Positions 1-6,829 of a stretch of DNA of 9,271 bases are shown one piece after another. The translations under genes and the position numbers were made by a program. Positions within the stretch are counted from its first letter, which is position 1. Each line of letters begins with the position of its first letter. This DNA is from an uncultured Pseudomonadota bacterium (GTDB lineage: Bacteria > Pseudomonadota > Gammaproteobacteria > Xanthomonadales > Ahniellaceae), in NCBI GenBank assembly GCA_937996755.1, contig CALKUS010000105.1:1-9271 (forward strand). Reading direction: 5' to 3'. The notes beneath the pieces were generated by a model, which was not told the origin of the DNA, did no database searches, and saw nothing but the letters and a program-made list of their open reading frames with translations.

Positions 1-148
1 CGACCGCCACGGCAACACCTCGGCCGGCTCGGTGCCGCTCGCGCTCGACGAAGCCGTGCGCTCCGGCCGCGTGAAGCGCGGCGACCTGCTGCTGCTCGAG
101 GCGTTCGGCGGCGGGTTCACGTGGGGCTCGGCGCTCGTCCGATACTGA
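1..148 (+). CDS. fabH: Beta-ketoacyl-ACP synthase III (FabH), 3' end only
   Basis: Only the last 48 codons are present; the gene starts left of the window, and the reading frame begins at base 2. FabH condenses acetyl-CoA with malonyl-ACP to start fatty acid synthesis in the cytosol. The fragment opens with DRHGNTSAGS, the family motif whose asparagine belongs to the Cys-His-Asn catalytic triad. It closes with the near-invariant C-terminus EAFGGGFTWGSALVRY, followed by TGA at 146-148. The catalytic Cys and His lie outside the window. The position directly before fabD fits the usual fab cluster. The fragment shows no frameshift or degradation. Confidence 0.97.
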   Translation, partial: DRHGNTSAGSVPLALDEAVRSGRVKRGDLLLLEAFGGGFTWGSALVRY

Positions 149-151
149 CCG

Positions 152-229
152 CGGGAAATCGGGAATCGGAAATCGGAAATGGGCAAAGCGTGCTCTTCCG
201 ATTTCCCATTTCCGATTTCCCATTTCCCG
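152..229. repeat. Large imperfect inverted repeat built of GGAAAT-type units between fabH and fabD
   Basis: The arms 152-183 and 198-229 are 32 nt each and pair at 28 of 32 positions around a 14-nt loop (184-197). Each arm is itself a run of 7-8 nt units of the form CGGGAAAT, CGGGAAT, CGGAAAT or GGGAAAT, so this is a tandem repeat inverted on itself. It starts 4 nt after the fabH stop, and its last base is the first G of the likely fabD Shine-Dalgarno (GAGG, 229-232). It is AT-richer than the surrounding coding DNA. Similar GGAAT/GGGAAT-rich intergenic repeats are familiar to me from Xanthomonadaceae genomes, but I could not search for copies. There is no T tract, so it is not a classic terminator; a transcribed copy would form a long stem. 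Confidence 0.9.
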
Positions 230-243
230 AGGCATAGAGCGAC

Positions 244-1188
244 ATGACGTCCTCCAGCCAGCTCGCATTCGTCTTCCCCGGCCAGGGCTCGCAGTCCGTC
301 GGCATGCTGGCCGAGCTCGCCGCGCGTTTCCCGGCGATCGAGGGCACCTTCGCCGAGGCGTCGCACGGCGCGGGCATCGACCTCTGGCGGCTCGCGCAGC
401 ACGGTCCCGAGGAAGAGCTCAACCGCACGGAGCACACGCAGCCCGCGCTGCTCGCTGCCGGCGTCGCCGTGTGGCGCGCGTGGCGCGACGCGGGTGGCCC
501 GCAGCCGGCGCTGCTCGCGGGACACAGCCTCGGTGAATACACGGCGCTCGTCTGTGCCGACGCCATCGATCTCGCGGACGCCGCGGCACTCGTCGCCGAG
601 CGCGGTCGCCTCATGCAACAGGCCGTGCCCGCGGGTGCCGGCGCGATGGCCGCCGTGCTGGGCGCCGACGACGCGGTGATCGCCCAGGCCTGCGCCGACG
701 CGGCACAGGGCGACGTGGTCGCACCCGTCAACTTCAATTCGCCGGGCCAGACGGTGATCGCGGGCAACGTCGCCGCGGTCGACCGCGCGCTCGCGCTGCT
801 CGCCGAGCGCGGCGTGCGCAAGGCGATCAAGCTGCCCGTGTCGGTGCCGTCGCACTGCGCGCTCATGAAACCGGCCGCGGACCAGCTCGCCGAGCGCATG
901 CGCGGCATCGCGTGGCGCGAACCGACCATCCCCGTCGTGCAGAACGCGGACGCCGCGACGCACCAGGGCGCGGCCGTGCAGGAAGCGCTCGTGCGCCAGC
1001 TCTACCAGCCGGTGCGCTGGACCGAATGCGTGCAGGCGCTGCAGGCACGAGGCGCGCGCACGCTGCTCGAGTGCGGCCCCGGCAAGGTGCTCACCGGCCT
1101 CGCGAAGCGCATCGACAAGGCGCTCGACGCGCGCGCGCTCGGCGCCGCCGCCGACTTCGATGCGGCGCTCGCCGCACCCGCCGCCTGA
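244..1188 (+). CDS. fabD: Malonyl-CoA:ACP transacylase (FabD)
   Basis: This 314-residue protein moves the malonyl group from CoA to the ACP phosphopantetheine arm, supplying the extender for every elongation round. The N-terminal FPGQGSQ motif (residues 11-17) carries the oxyanion-hole Gln14. GHSLGEY (93-99) holds the nucleophile Ser95, Arg120 follows in ERGRLM, and PSH (202-204) gives the catalytic His204. The spacing of these residues matches E. coli FabD (Ser92, Arg117, His201). The C-terminal ECGPGKVLTGL motif is also present, and the length is normal. The ATG at 244 places the N-terminus at the family's usual point, with GAGG at 229-232 as a rather distant ribosome-binding site. fabG follows after 10 nt, so the two are almost certainly cotranscribed. 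Confidence 0.98.
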   Translation: MTSSSQLAFVFPGQGSQSVGMLAELAARFPAIEGTFAEASHGAGIDLWRLAQHGPEEELNRTEHTQPALLAAGVAVWRAWRDAGGPQPALLAGHSLGEYTALVCADAIDLADAAALVAERGRLMQQAVPAGAGAMAAVLGADDAVIAQACADAAQGDVVAPVNFNSPGQTVIAGNVAAVDRALALLAERGVRKAIKLPVSVPSHCALMKPAADQLAERMRGIAWREPTIPVVQNADAATHQGAAVQEALVRQLYQPVRWTECVQALQARGARTLLECGPGKVLTGLAKRIDKALDARALGAAADFDAALAAPAA

Positions 1189-1198
1189 GGAAGAAACG

Positions 1199-1942
1199 AT
1201 GGATGCAGTGCTGAAGGGTGAAGTCGCGCTCGTGACGGGCGCCAGCCGCGGCATCGGCGCCGCGATCGCCGACGAGCTCGCGCGGCTCGGCGCGACCGTC
1301 GTCGGTACGGCGACGAGCGAGTCGGGCGCGCAGGCGATCGGCGCGCGCCTCGCGGCGCACGGCGGCCACGGCCGCGCGCTCGACGTCAACGCGCCCGGCG
1401 CGATCGAGGCGCTCATCGACGCGATCGGCACGGAGGTCGGCCCGATCTCGATCCTCGTGAACAACGCCGGGATCACGCGCGACAACCTGCTGCTGCGCAT
1501 GAAGGACGACGACTGGCAGGCGATCCTCGACACCAACCTGAGCTCCGTGTTCAGGACGTCGAAAGCCGTGCTGCGCGGCATGATGAAGGCGCGCAAGGGC
1601 CGTATCGTGAACATCGCGTCCGTCATCGGCGTGACCGGCAATCCCGGCCAGGCGAACTACGCCGCGGCGAAGGCCGGCATCATCGGCTTCACGAAATCGC
1701 TCGCGCGCGAGGTCGGCTCGCGCGGCATCACCGCGAACGTCGTCGCGCCCGGTTACATCGACACCGACATGACGCGCGACCTGCCCGAAGCGGCCAGGCA
1801 GAAGATGCTCGACAACATCGCGCTGGGACGAATGGGCACGCCGGCGGACATCGCCGCAGCCGTCGCGTTCCTGGTGTCGCCGGCCGGCGCGTACGTGACG
1901 GGGGAAACGCTCCACGTGAACGGCGGCCTGCACATGGCCTGA
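1199..1942 (+). CDS. fabG: 3-oxoacyl-ACP reductase (FabG)
   Basis: This 247-residue short-chain dehydrogenase performs the NADPH-dependent reduction of 3-oxoacyl-ACP. The Rossmann nucleotide motif TGASRGIG is at residues 13-20 and NNAG at 88-91. The catalytic tetrad is Asn113, Ser141, Tyr154 and Lys158 (YAAAK). The C-terminal VTGETLHVNGG is the family signature. I chose the ATG at 1199 rather than the in-frame ATG at 1160. The 1199 start has GAGGAAG (1187-1193) six bases upstream, partly inside the fabD stop, and gives the standard N-terminus, whereas 1160 lies within fabD and would add 13 unconserved residues. A hairpin 12 nt after the stop probably ends or weakens this transcript before acpP. 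Confidence 0.98.
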   Translation: MDAVLKGEVALVTGASRGIGAAIADELARLGATVVGTATSESGAQAIGARLAAHGGHGRALDVNAPGAIEALIDAIGTEVGPISILVNNAGITRDNLLLRMKDDDWQAILDTNLSSVFRTSKAVLRGMMKARKGRIVNIASVIGVTGNPGQANYAAAKAGIIGFTKSLAREVGSRGITANVVAPGYIDTDMTRDLPEAARQKMLDNIALGRMGTPADIAAAVAFLVSPAGAYVTGETLHVNGGLHMA

Positions 1943-1953
1943 GTTGCAATCGG

Positions 1954-1983
1954 GCCGTCCGAACGACCGTTCGGGCGGCGTTT
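1954..1983 (+). terminator. Terminator-like hairpin between fabG and acpP
   Basis: The arms GCCGTCCGAAC (1954-1964) and GTTCGGGCGGC (1969-1979) pair over 11 bp, with one G-U pair and a GACC loop. A G and only three T's (1981-1983) follow. The stem is strong but the T tract is short, so it may act as a partial terminator or attenuator. It sits 12 nt after the fabG stop, and its T run overlaps the -35 box of the predicted acpP promoter. Confidence 0.7.
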
Positions 1984-2010
1984 GGCCGCGGGCGGGACTT
2001 CCCGTACAAT
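1982..2010 (+). promoter_or_regulatory. Predicted sigma70 promoter for acpP
   Basis: The -35 element TTGGCC (1982-1987, 4 of 6 consensus) and the -10 element TACAAT (2005-2010, 5 of 6 consensus) are separated by the ideal 17 bp. Transcription would start near 2016-2018, leaving a leader of about 30 nt before the acpP ATG. A separate acpP promoter is expected because acyl carrier protein is among the most abundant cell proteins, and E. coli also has a promoter in this gap. The start site is predicted, not measured. Confidence 0.75.
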
Positions 2011-2030
2011 TCGCGCCCGCTGTCTATCCG

Positions 2031-2036
2031 GGAGGA
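2031..2036 (+). promoter_or_regulatory. Ribosome-binding site of acpP (decides the start)
   Basis: GGAGGA is the best Shine-Dalgarno in the window. It lies 10 nt before the ATG at 2047 and only 1 nt before an in-frame TTG at 2038, which is too close for initiation. The ATG is therefore the real start. A strong site here fits the high expression expected of ACP. Confidence 0.85.
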
Positions 2037-2046
2037 TTTGTCACCA

Positions 2047-2289
2047 ATGAGCAGTATTGAAGAGCGCGTCAAGAAGATCGTCGTCGAGCAGCTGGGCGTC
2101 AAGGAAGACGAAGTCAGCCCGAACGCCTCCTTCGTCGATGATCTCGGTGCCGACTCGCTCGATACGGTCGAGCTGGTGATGGCGCTCGAGGAAGAGTTCG
2201 AGTGCGAGATCCCGGACGAGGAAGCCGAGAAGATCACGACCGTGCAGGGCGCGATCGACTACATCAAGGCCCACGTCGCCGCAGGTTGA
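2047..2289 (+). CDS. acpP: Acyl carrier protein (ACP)
   Basis: This small acidic protein of 80 residues carries growing acyl chains as thioesters on a 4'-phosphopantetheine arm and hands them to the Fab enzymes. The arm attaches to Ser37 in the DSL motif (GADSLDTVELVMALEE), which is intact. The helices typical of ACP are recognisable: the N-terminal SSIEERVKKIVVEQLGV, the acidic recognition helix after DSL, and the C-terminal VQGAIDYIK. The protein is rich in Glu and Asp. It has its own predicted promoter and a strong ribosome-binding site, and hairpins stand on both sides, so its transcript level is probably set apart from fabD-fabG and from fabF. Confidence 0.98.
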   Translation: MSSIEERVKKIVVEQLGVKEDEVSPNASFVDDLGADSLDTVELVMALEEEFECEIPDEEAEKITTVQGAIDYIKAHVAAG

Positions 2290-2324
2290 TCCCACCCGAT
2301 CGATCCGCATCGGTTTACCGTGTC

Positions 2325-2355
2325 GAGACTGCGCCCGAGGGCGCAGTTCTCGTTT
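2325..2355 (+). terminator. Terminator-like or attenuator hairpin between acpP and fabF
   Basis: ACTGCGCCC and GGGCGCAGT (2328-2347) form a perfect 9-bp inverted repeat around GA. GAG at 2325-2327 and CTC at 2349-2351 can extend the stem past a one-base bulge, and GTTT follows (2352-2355). The hairpin lies about 35 nt after the acpP stop in a 136-nt noncoding gap. A second small hairpin (CGGTCG and CGGCCG, 2359-2375) follows. With only three T's it is probably a partial terminator, giving much acpP message and less readthrough into fabF and beyond. I see no convincing separate fabF promoter. Confidence 0.65.
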
Positions 2356-2425
2356 CTGCGGTCGTGAAACGGCCGTCTGAATGCGCCGGCGTGTGTACGC
2401 CCGCGCCGCCCTGGAGCGCATCCCC

Positions 2426-3664
2426 ATGAACAAGCGTCGCGTCGTCGTCACCGGCCTCGGCATCGTGTCCCCGGTGGGTAACGACATCGCCACGGCGTGG
2501 AAGAACGTCGCGGGCGGACAGAGCGGCATCGGTCCGATCACGCGCTTCGACGCCAGCGCGTTCGCCACGCGCATCGCGGGCGAAGTGAAGGATTTCGATC
2601 CGGCGCAGTGGATCGCGCCGAAGGACGTGAAGAAGATGGATCCGTTCATCCACTACGGGCTCGCGGCGAGCCTGCAGGCGGTGAAGGACTCCGGCATCGA
2701 GGTCACGGAAGCGAACGCGCCGCGCATCGGCGCCGCGCTCGGCGCCGGCATCGGCGGCATCGGCGGCATCGAGAAGACCACCGAGGCGTACCTGAACGGT
2801 GGTCCGCGCAAGATCTCGCCGTTCTTCGTGCCCAGCACCATCATCAACATGCTGCCGGGCAACCTCGCGATCATGCTCGGGCTCAAGGGCCCGAACGTGT
2901 CGGCGGTATCGGCGTGCACGACCGCGACGCACAACATCGGCCTCGCGATGCGCATGATCCAGTACGGCGACGCCGACGTGATGGTGGCGGGCGGTGCCGA
3001 GTGCTCGACGACACCGACCGCGATCGGCGGATTCATCGCGTCGCGCGCGCTGACCGGCAACAACGACGACCCGAAGGGCGCGAGCCGACCGTGGGACCGC
3101 GACCGCGACGGCTTCGTGCTGTCCGACGGCTCCGGCGTGCTGGTGCTCGAGGAATACGAGCACGCGAAGCAGCGCGGCGCGAAGATCTACGCCGAGCTCG
3201 CCGGCTTCGGCATGTCCGATGACGCATTCCACATGACGGCGCCGCCGGAAGACGGCTCGGGCGCGGCGCTCTCCATGGCGAATGCGCTGCGCGACGCCGG
3301 GATGAATCCCGACGAGATCGGCTACGTGAACGCGCACGCCACGTCCACGCCGCTCGGCGACCTCGCCGAGACGAAGGCGATCAAGGCCTGTTTCGGCGAG
3401 CACGCGTACAAGCTGATGGTCAGCTCGACGAAGTCCGTCACGGGCCACCTGCTCGGCGCCGCCGGCGGCATCGAGGCGATCTTCAGCGTGCTCGCGATCC
3501 ACACGAGCACGGTGCCGCCGACGATCAACCTCGACAATCCCGACGAAGGTTGCGACCTCGACTACGTGCCGCACACCGCGCGCCAGCACCCGCTGCGCAC
3601 GGCGCTGTCGAACTCGTTCGGGTTCGGCGGCACGAACGGCTCGCTGCTGTTCAAGCAGGTGTAG
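2426..3664 (+). CDS. fabF: Beta-ketoacyl-ACP synthase II (FabF)
   Basis: This 412-residue elongating condensing enzyme joins acyl groups to malonyl-ACP with release of CO2. The nucleophile Cys164 is in SACTTA, His304 is in NAHATSTPLGD, Lys336 is in SSTKSVTGH, and His341 ends that motif. These match the Cys-His-His-Lys set of E. coli FabF (163, 303, 335, 340). The C-terminal glycine-rich loop SNSFGFGGTNGSLLF is present. The start is the ATG at 2426: GGAG at 2413-2416 lies 9 nt upstream and the protein begins MNKRRVVVTGLG as in the family. An in-frame ATG at 2381 would add 15 Arg-rich residues and is rejected. The stop is followed by pabB after 19 nt. Confidence 0.98.
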   Translation: MNKRRVVVTGLGIVSPVGNDIATAWKNVAGGQSGIGPITRFDASAFATRIAGEVKDFDPAQWIAPKDVKKMDPFIHYGLAASLQAVKDSGIEVTEANAPRIGAALGAGIGGIGGIEKTTEAYLNGGPRKISPFFVPSTIINMLPGNLAIMLGLKGPNVSAVSACTTATHNIGLAMRMIQYGDADVMVAGGAECSTTPTAIGGFIASRALTGNNDDPKGASRPWDRDRDGFVLSDGSGVLVLEEYEHAKQRGAKIYAELAGFGMSDDAFHMTAPPEDGSGAALSMANALRDAGMNPDEIGYVNAHATSTPLGDLAETKAIKACFGEHAYKLMVSSTKSVTGHLLGAAGGIEAIFSVLAIHTSTVPPTINLDNPDEGCDLDYVPHTARQHPLRTALSNSFGFGGTNGSLLFKQV

Positions 3665-3683
3665 CGCAGGGACGCATCGCGCG

Positions 3684-4994
3684 ATGCGGGAGCTGCCCGG
3701 CCGCCGCGACCTGCTGACGCTCGCGGCGGCCGATCCCGCGCGGTTTCCCTGCCTGCTCGAAACCGTGGTCGCCCCGCAGGGCGGCCGCGCGTTCGACGTA
3801 CTGTTCGCGTTCCCCGAGGCGCGCATCGAGGCGCGCGACGACCCGGCTGGCTTCCTCGCCGCGCTCGACGCCGCATGGCGTCGCGAGCGCGTGCCGCGCG
3901 AGCCCGCGCCGGATGTCCCGTTCCGTGGCGGCTGGCTGCTGTACCTCGGCTACGAGGCCGCATCCGGCTGCGAGCCGCGGCTGCGCCTGCCGCCTGCGGC
4001 GGGCGCGCTGCCGGTCGCGCTCGCGCTGCGTTGTCCCGCCGCGATCGTGGTCGACCACGTGCGCGGTTGCACGATCCTGGTCGCCGAGCCGGGGCGCGAA
4101 GCGCTGCTCGATGCGCTCGCCGCCGCGCTCGAAGCGGACGTCGGCCCCGTCGCACCCGTCCGCCTCGGGCTCGCCGTGCGCGAGGACGATCCGCAGGCGT
4201 TCCTCGACGGCGTCGCGCGCGTGCACGATTACCTGCGCGCGGGCGACGTGTTCCAGGTGAACCTCTCGCGCGGCTGGTCGGCGACCCTGCCCGGGCCGGT
4301 TGCGCCGGCAGCGCTCTACGCGGCGCTGCGCACCGCCAATCCCGCGCCGTTCGCCGGCCTGCTGCAGCAACCCGGCTGGTCGGTGCTGAGCTCGTCGCCC
4401 GAGCGGCTCGTCGCGATCGCGGGCAGCGACGTGCAGGCAAGGCCGATCGCGGGCACGCGCCCGCGCGCCGCGGGCATCGACGACGCGAGCAACATCCGCG
4501 AGCTCGTCGCGCACCCGAAGGAACGCGCCGAGCACGTGATGCTGATCGACCTCGAACGCAACGACCTCGGTCGCGTCTGCGTGCCCGGCTCGGTGCGCGT
4601 CGACGAGCTCATGACGGTCGAGAGCTACGCGCACGTCCACCACATCGTCTCCAACGTGCGCGGCACGCTGCGCGCGAACGCGACGCCCGTCGACGTCCTG
4701 CGTGCGGTGTTCCCCGGCGGGACGATCACCGGTTGCCCGAAGGTGCGCTGCATGGAGATCATCGCCGAGCTCGAGCGCACCGGTCGCGGCCCGTACACCG
4801 GCGCGCTCGGCTACCTGAACCGCGACGGCGACATGGACATGAACATCCTCATCCGCACGCTCTGGCTGGACGGCACGGCATTGCGGCTGCGCGCCGGCAG
4901 CGGCATCGTCGCCGACTCGCACGCGCCGCGCGAGCTCGAGGAAACGCGCGCCAAGGCGCGCGGACTGCTGCGCGCGCTCGCGGGCGAGTTCTGA
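3684..4994 (+). CDS. pabB: Aminodeoxychorismate synthase component I (PabB)
   Basis: This 436-residue chorismate-binding enzyme, working with a PabA amidotransferase encoded elsewhere, makes 4-amino-4-deoxychorismate for p-aminobenzoate and folate. Chorismate-binding motifs are visible in order: SSSPERL (236-242), HPKERAEHVMLIDLERNDLG (277-296), FPGGTITGCPK (343-353) and RAGSGIVADS (403-412). FPGGTITG and GIVADS resemble PabB more than TrpE, and pabC lies directly downstream. The oddity is PIAGTRPR (254-261): E. coli PabB has Lys (PIKGT) where this protein has Ala256, as anthranilate synthase does. TrpE is the alternative reading, but context favours PabB. AGGGA at 3668-3672 supports the ATG at 3684. 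The stop TGA (4992-4994) shares its last base with the pabC start. Confidence 0.9.
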   Translation: MRELPGRRDLLTLAAADPARFPCLLETVVAPQGGRAFDVLFAFPEARIEARDDPAGFLAALDAAWRRERVPREPAPDVPFRGGWLLYLGYEAASGCEPRLRLPPAAGALPVALALRCPAAIVVDHVRGCTILVAEPGREALLDALAAALEADVGPVAPVRLGLAVREDDPQAFLDGVARVHDYLRAGDVFQVNLSRGWSATLPGPVAPAALYAALRTANPAPFAGLLQQPGWSVLSSSPERLVAIAGSDVQARPIAGTRPRAAGIDDASNIRELVAHPKERAEHVMLIDLERNDLGRVCVPGSVRVDELMTVESYAHVHHIVSNVRGTLRANATPVDVLRAVFPGGTITGCPKVRCMEIIAELERTGRGPYTGALGYLNRDGDMDMNILIRTLWLDGTALRLRAGSGIVADSHAPRELEETRAKARGLLRALAGEF

Positions 4995-5803
4995 TGAGGT
5001 GCATGGTCGACGGCCGCGAAGCGTCGATGGTCGCAGCCGACGACCGCGGCCTCGCGTACGGCGACGGCCTGTTCGAGACGATGCTCGCGCGTGGCAATGC
5101 CGTCGCACTGTGGCCGCGCCATTTCGCGCGGCTCGCGCTGGGCTGCGCGCGCCTTCGCCTGCCGCCACCGGATCGCGCGCAGCTCGAGACCGAGCTCGCG
5201 ACGCTGCTGACCGGCTGGAACGATTGCGTGGTGCGCCTCACGCTCACGCGCGGCGCAGGCGCGGCGGGTTACGCCGCGGCCGCGTCGCCGTGCACGCGCA
5301 TCCTCGCCGCGCGCGAAGTGCCGCGCCTGCCGCGACGCGTCGACGAGCTGGGCATCGCGCTGGCGACGAGCGAGGTGCGGCTCGCCGAGCAGCCGTTGCT
5401 GGCCGGTATCAAGCACCTCAACCGGCTCGAGCAGGTGCTCGCGCGCAGCCTCGATCCCGACGCGGCCGAATTGCTCATGCTCGACGCGTCGGGGCGCGTC
5501 GTCGGCGCGAGCGCGGCAAACGTGTTCGTCGTCGTCGACGGCGCGCTCGCGACGCCGGCGCTGGAGCGTTGCGGCATCGCCGGCGTGGCGCGAGCGGCGA
5601 TCGTTGCGCGGCTCGGCGCCACCATTCGCGACATCGAAGTCGACGAATTGCGACGCGCCAGCGAGATTTTCCTCAGCAACGCCGTGCGCGGCGTCGTGCC
5701 AGTCGCCAGCCTCGCGGATCGCCGCTATGGTGTCGGTCCCGCCGCGGCGGCGGCCCGGGCCGCGCTGGCCGCGGAAGGATTCGAGCCGCCACGCGCGGCG
5801 TGA
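4994..5803 (+). CDS. pabC: Aminodeoxychorismate lyase (PabC), class IV PLP enzyme
   Basis: This 269-residue protein should split 4-amino-4-deoxychorismate into p-aminobenzoate and pyruvate, using pyridoxal phosphate. DDRGLAYGDGLFETM (16-30) is the N-terminal class IV motif. Lys140 in LAGIKHLNRLEQVLAR is the Schiff-base lysine and aligns with the same segment of E. coli PabC. LSNAVRGVVPV (228-238) is the phosphate-side loop. The segment VVGASAANVFVV has Gly171 where class IV enzymes usually carry the Glu that pairs with the PLP ring nitrogen (E. coli VTECCAANLF). The start overlaps the pabB stop as TGATG, implying translational coupling. An ATG at 5003 is possible but has GAGG only 3 nt away. 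Other class IV enzymes (BCAT, D-amino acid transaminase) are less likely next to pabB. Confidence 0.9.
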   Translation: MRCMVDGREASMVAADDRGLAYGDGLFETMLARGNAVALWPRHFARLALGCARLRLPPPDRAQLETELATLLTGWNDCVVRLTLTRGAGAAGYAAAASPCTRILAAREVPRLPRRVDELGIALATSEVRLAEQPLLAGIKHLNRLEQVLARSLDPDAAELLMLDASGRVVGASAANVFVVVDGALATPALERCGIAGVARAAIVARLGATIRDIEVDELRRASEIFLSNAVRGVVPVASLADRRYGVGPAAAAARAALAAEGFEPPRAA

Positions 5804-5818
5804 GGAAGCCGAAACACG

Positions 5819-6829
5819 ATGCGGAAGCTGCGCGCCTTCGTCCTGTTGCTGCTGGTCGCCGCCGGCGTCGCCGGCGCGTGGTTCTACAGCGACTGGTCGC
5901 GGTTCGTCGACGCGCCGCTCGCGGTCGAGAAGGACGCGCCGCCGCTGGTCGTCGCGCCGGGCACGTCGTTCGCGGGCATCGTGCAGCAGCTCGATTCGCG
6001 CCGGATGACGGCTGCCGACCCGCTGTACTGGCGTGCGCTCGCCGAGTGGCTCGGCGTGTCGAAGTCGCTGCATGCCGGCGAGTACGCGCTGGTCGAAGGC
6101 ATCACGCCGCGCGAGCTGCTGCTCAAGATGGCGCGCGGCGACGTCGTGCAGCACCGCTTCACGATCGTCGAAGGCTGGTCGTTCCGCGAGCTGCGCGCCG
6201 CGCTCGCGAAGGACGAAGGCCTCGCGCACACGATCGACGCGATGGCCGACGACGCATTGATGTCGAAGCTGGGCGCGCCGGGCGTCGCGCCCGAAGGGCG
6301 TTTCCTGCCGGAAACCTACGCCTGGTCGCGCGGCGACAGCGACCTCGACGTGCTGCAGCGCGCGAAGCAGGCGATGGACAAGGCGCTCGCGGAAGCGTGG
6401 GACGCGCGCGCGGCCGAGCTGCCGCTGAAGTCGCCCGACGAGGCGCTCGTGCTCGCGTCCATCGTCGAGAAGGAGACCGGTGTCGCGGCCGAGCGTCCGC
6501 GCATCGCCGGCGTGTTCGTGCGGCGGCTGAAGATCGGCATGCTGCTGCAGACCGACCCGACCGTGATCTACGGGCTGGGGTCCGCGTTCGACGGCAACCT
6601 CACGCGCGAGCACCTCGAGCGCGATACGCCGTACAACACGTACACGCGTGCCGGCCTGCCGCCCACGCCGATCGCGCTGCCCGGCCGCGCCGCGCTCGCG
6701 GCGGCGACGCAGCCCGCGCCCGGCAACGAGCTGTACTTCGTCGCGCGCGGCGACGGCAGCCACGAATTCACGTCCTCGCTCGCGGCGCACAACGCCGCCG
6801 TCGCGAAGTTCCAGCTGCGCCGCCGATGA
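5819..6829 (+). CDS. mltG: Endolytic murein transglycosylase MltG (YceG family)
   Basis: This 336-residue inner-membrane protein cuts nascent glycan strands and is thought to set their length. Residues 6-23 form one hydrophobic segment after a basic start (MRKLR), giving an N-in membrane anchor with the catalytic domain in the periplasm. A LysM-like N-terminal part (about 40-110, with HAGEYAL and MARGDVV) precedes the YceG domain: EGWSFRELR (118-126), EGRFLPETY (159-167), LASIVEKET (212-220, containing the catalytic Glu), RLKIGMLLQTDPTVIYG (236-252), and YNTYTRAGLPPTPI (272-285). Length matches E. coli MltG. GAGGAAG (5802-5808) lies 10 nt before the ATG and overlaps the pabC stop. The gene ends in a 4-nt ATGA overlap with tmk. 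Confidence 0.96.
   Translation: MRKLRAFVLLLLVAAGVAGAWFYSDWSRFVDAPLAVEKDAPPLVVAPGTSFAGIVQQLDSRRMTAADPLYWRALAEWLGVSKSLHAGEYALVEGITPRELLLKMARGDVVQHRFTIVEGWSFRELRAALAKDEGLAHTIDAMADDALMSKLGAPGVAPEGRFLPETYAWSRGDSDLDVLQRAKQAMDKALAEAWDARAAELPLKSPDEALVLASIVEKETGVAAERPRIAGVFVRRLKIGMLLQTDPTVIYGLGSAFDGNLTREHLERDTPYNTYTRAGLPPTPIALPGRAALAAATQPAPGNELYFVARGDGSHEFTSSLAAHNAAVAKFQLRRR

Noticed and set aside
2038..2046. TTG start giving ACP three extra residues
   Set aside because: It lies 1 nt from GGAGGA, too close to initiate; the ATG at 2047 gives the normal 80-residue ACP.
2315..3826. 503-codon minus-strand open frame opposite fabF
   Set aside because: It has no recognisable domain, its composition is typical of a GC-rich antisense shadow, and it fully overlaps an intact fabF.
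3875..5803. 642-codon plus-strand open frame with PabC at its end
   Set aside because: The N-terminal part is a frame-shifted shadow of pabB. Real PabC begins at 4994, where it overlaps the pabB stop.
4811..6790. 659-codon minus-strand open frame opposite pabB, pabC and mltG
   Set aside because: It is an artefact of very high GC and codon bias: Arg/Ala/His-rich with no recognisable domain, and it lies antisense to three well-supported genes.
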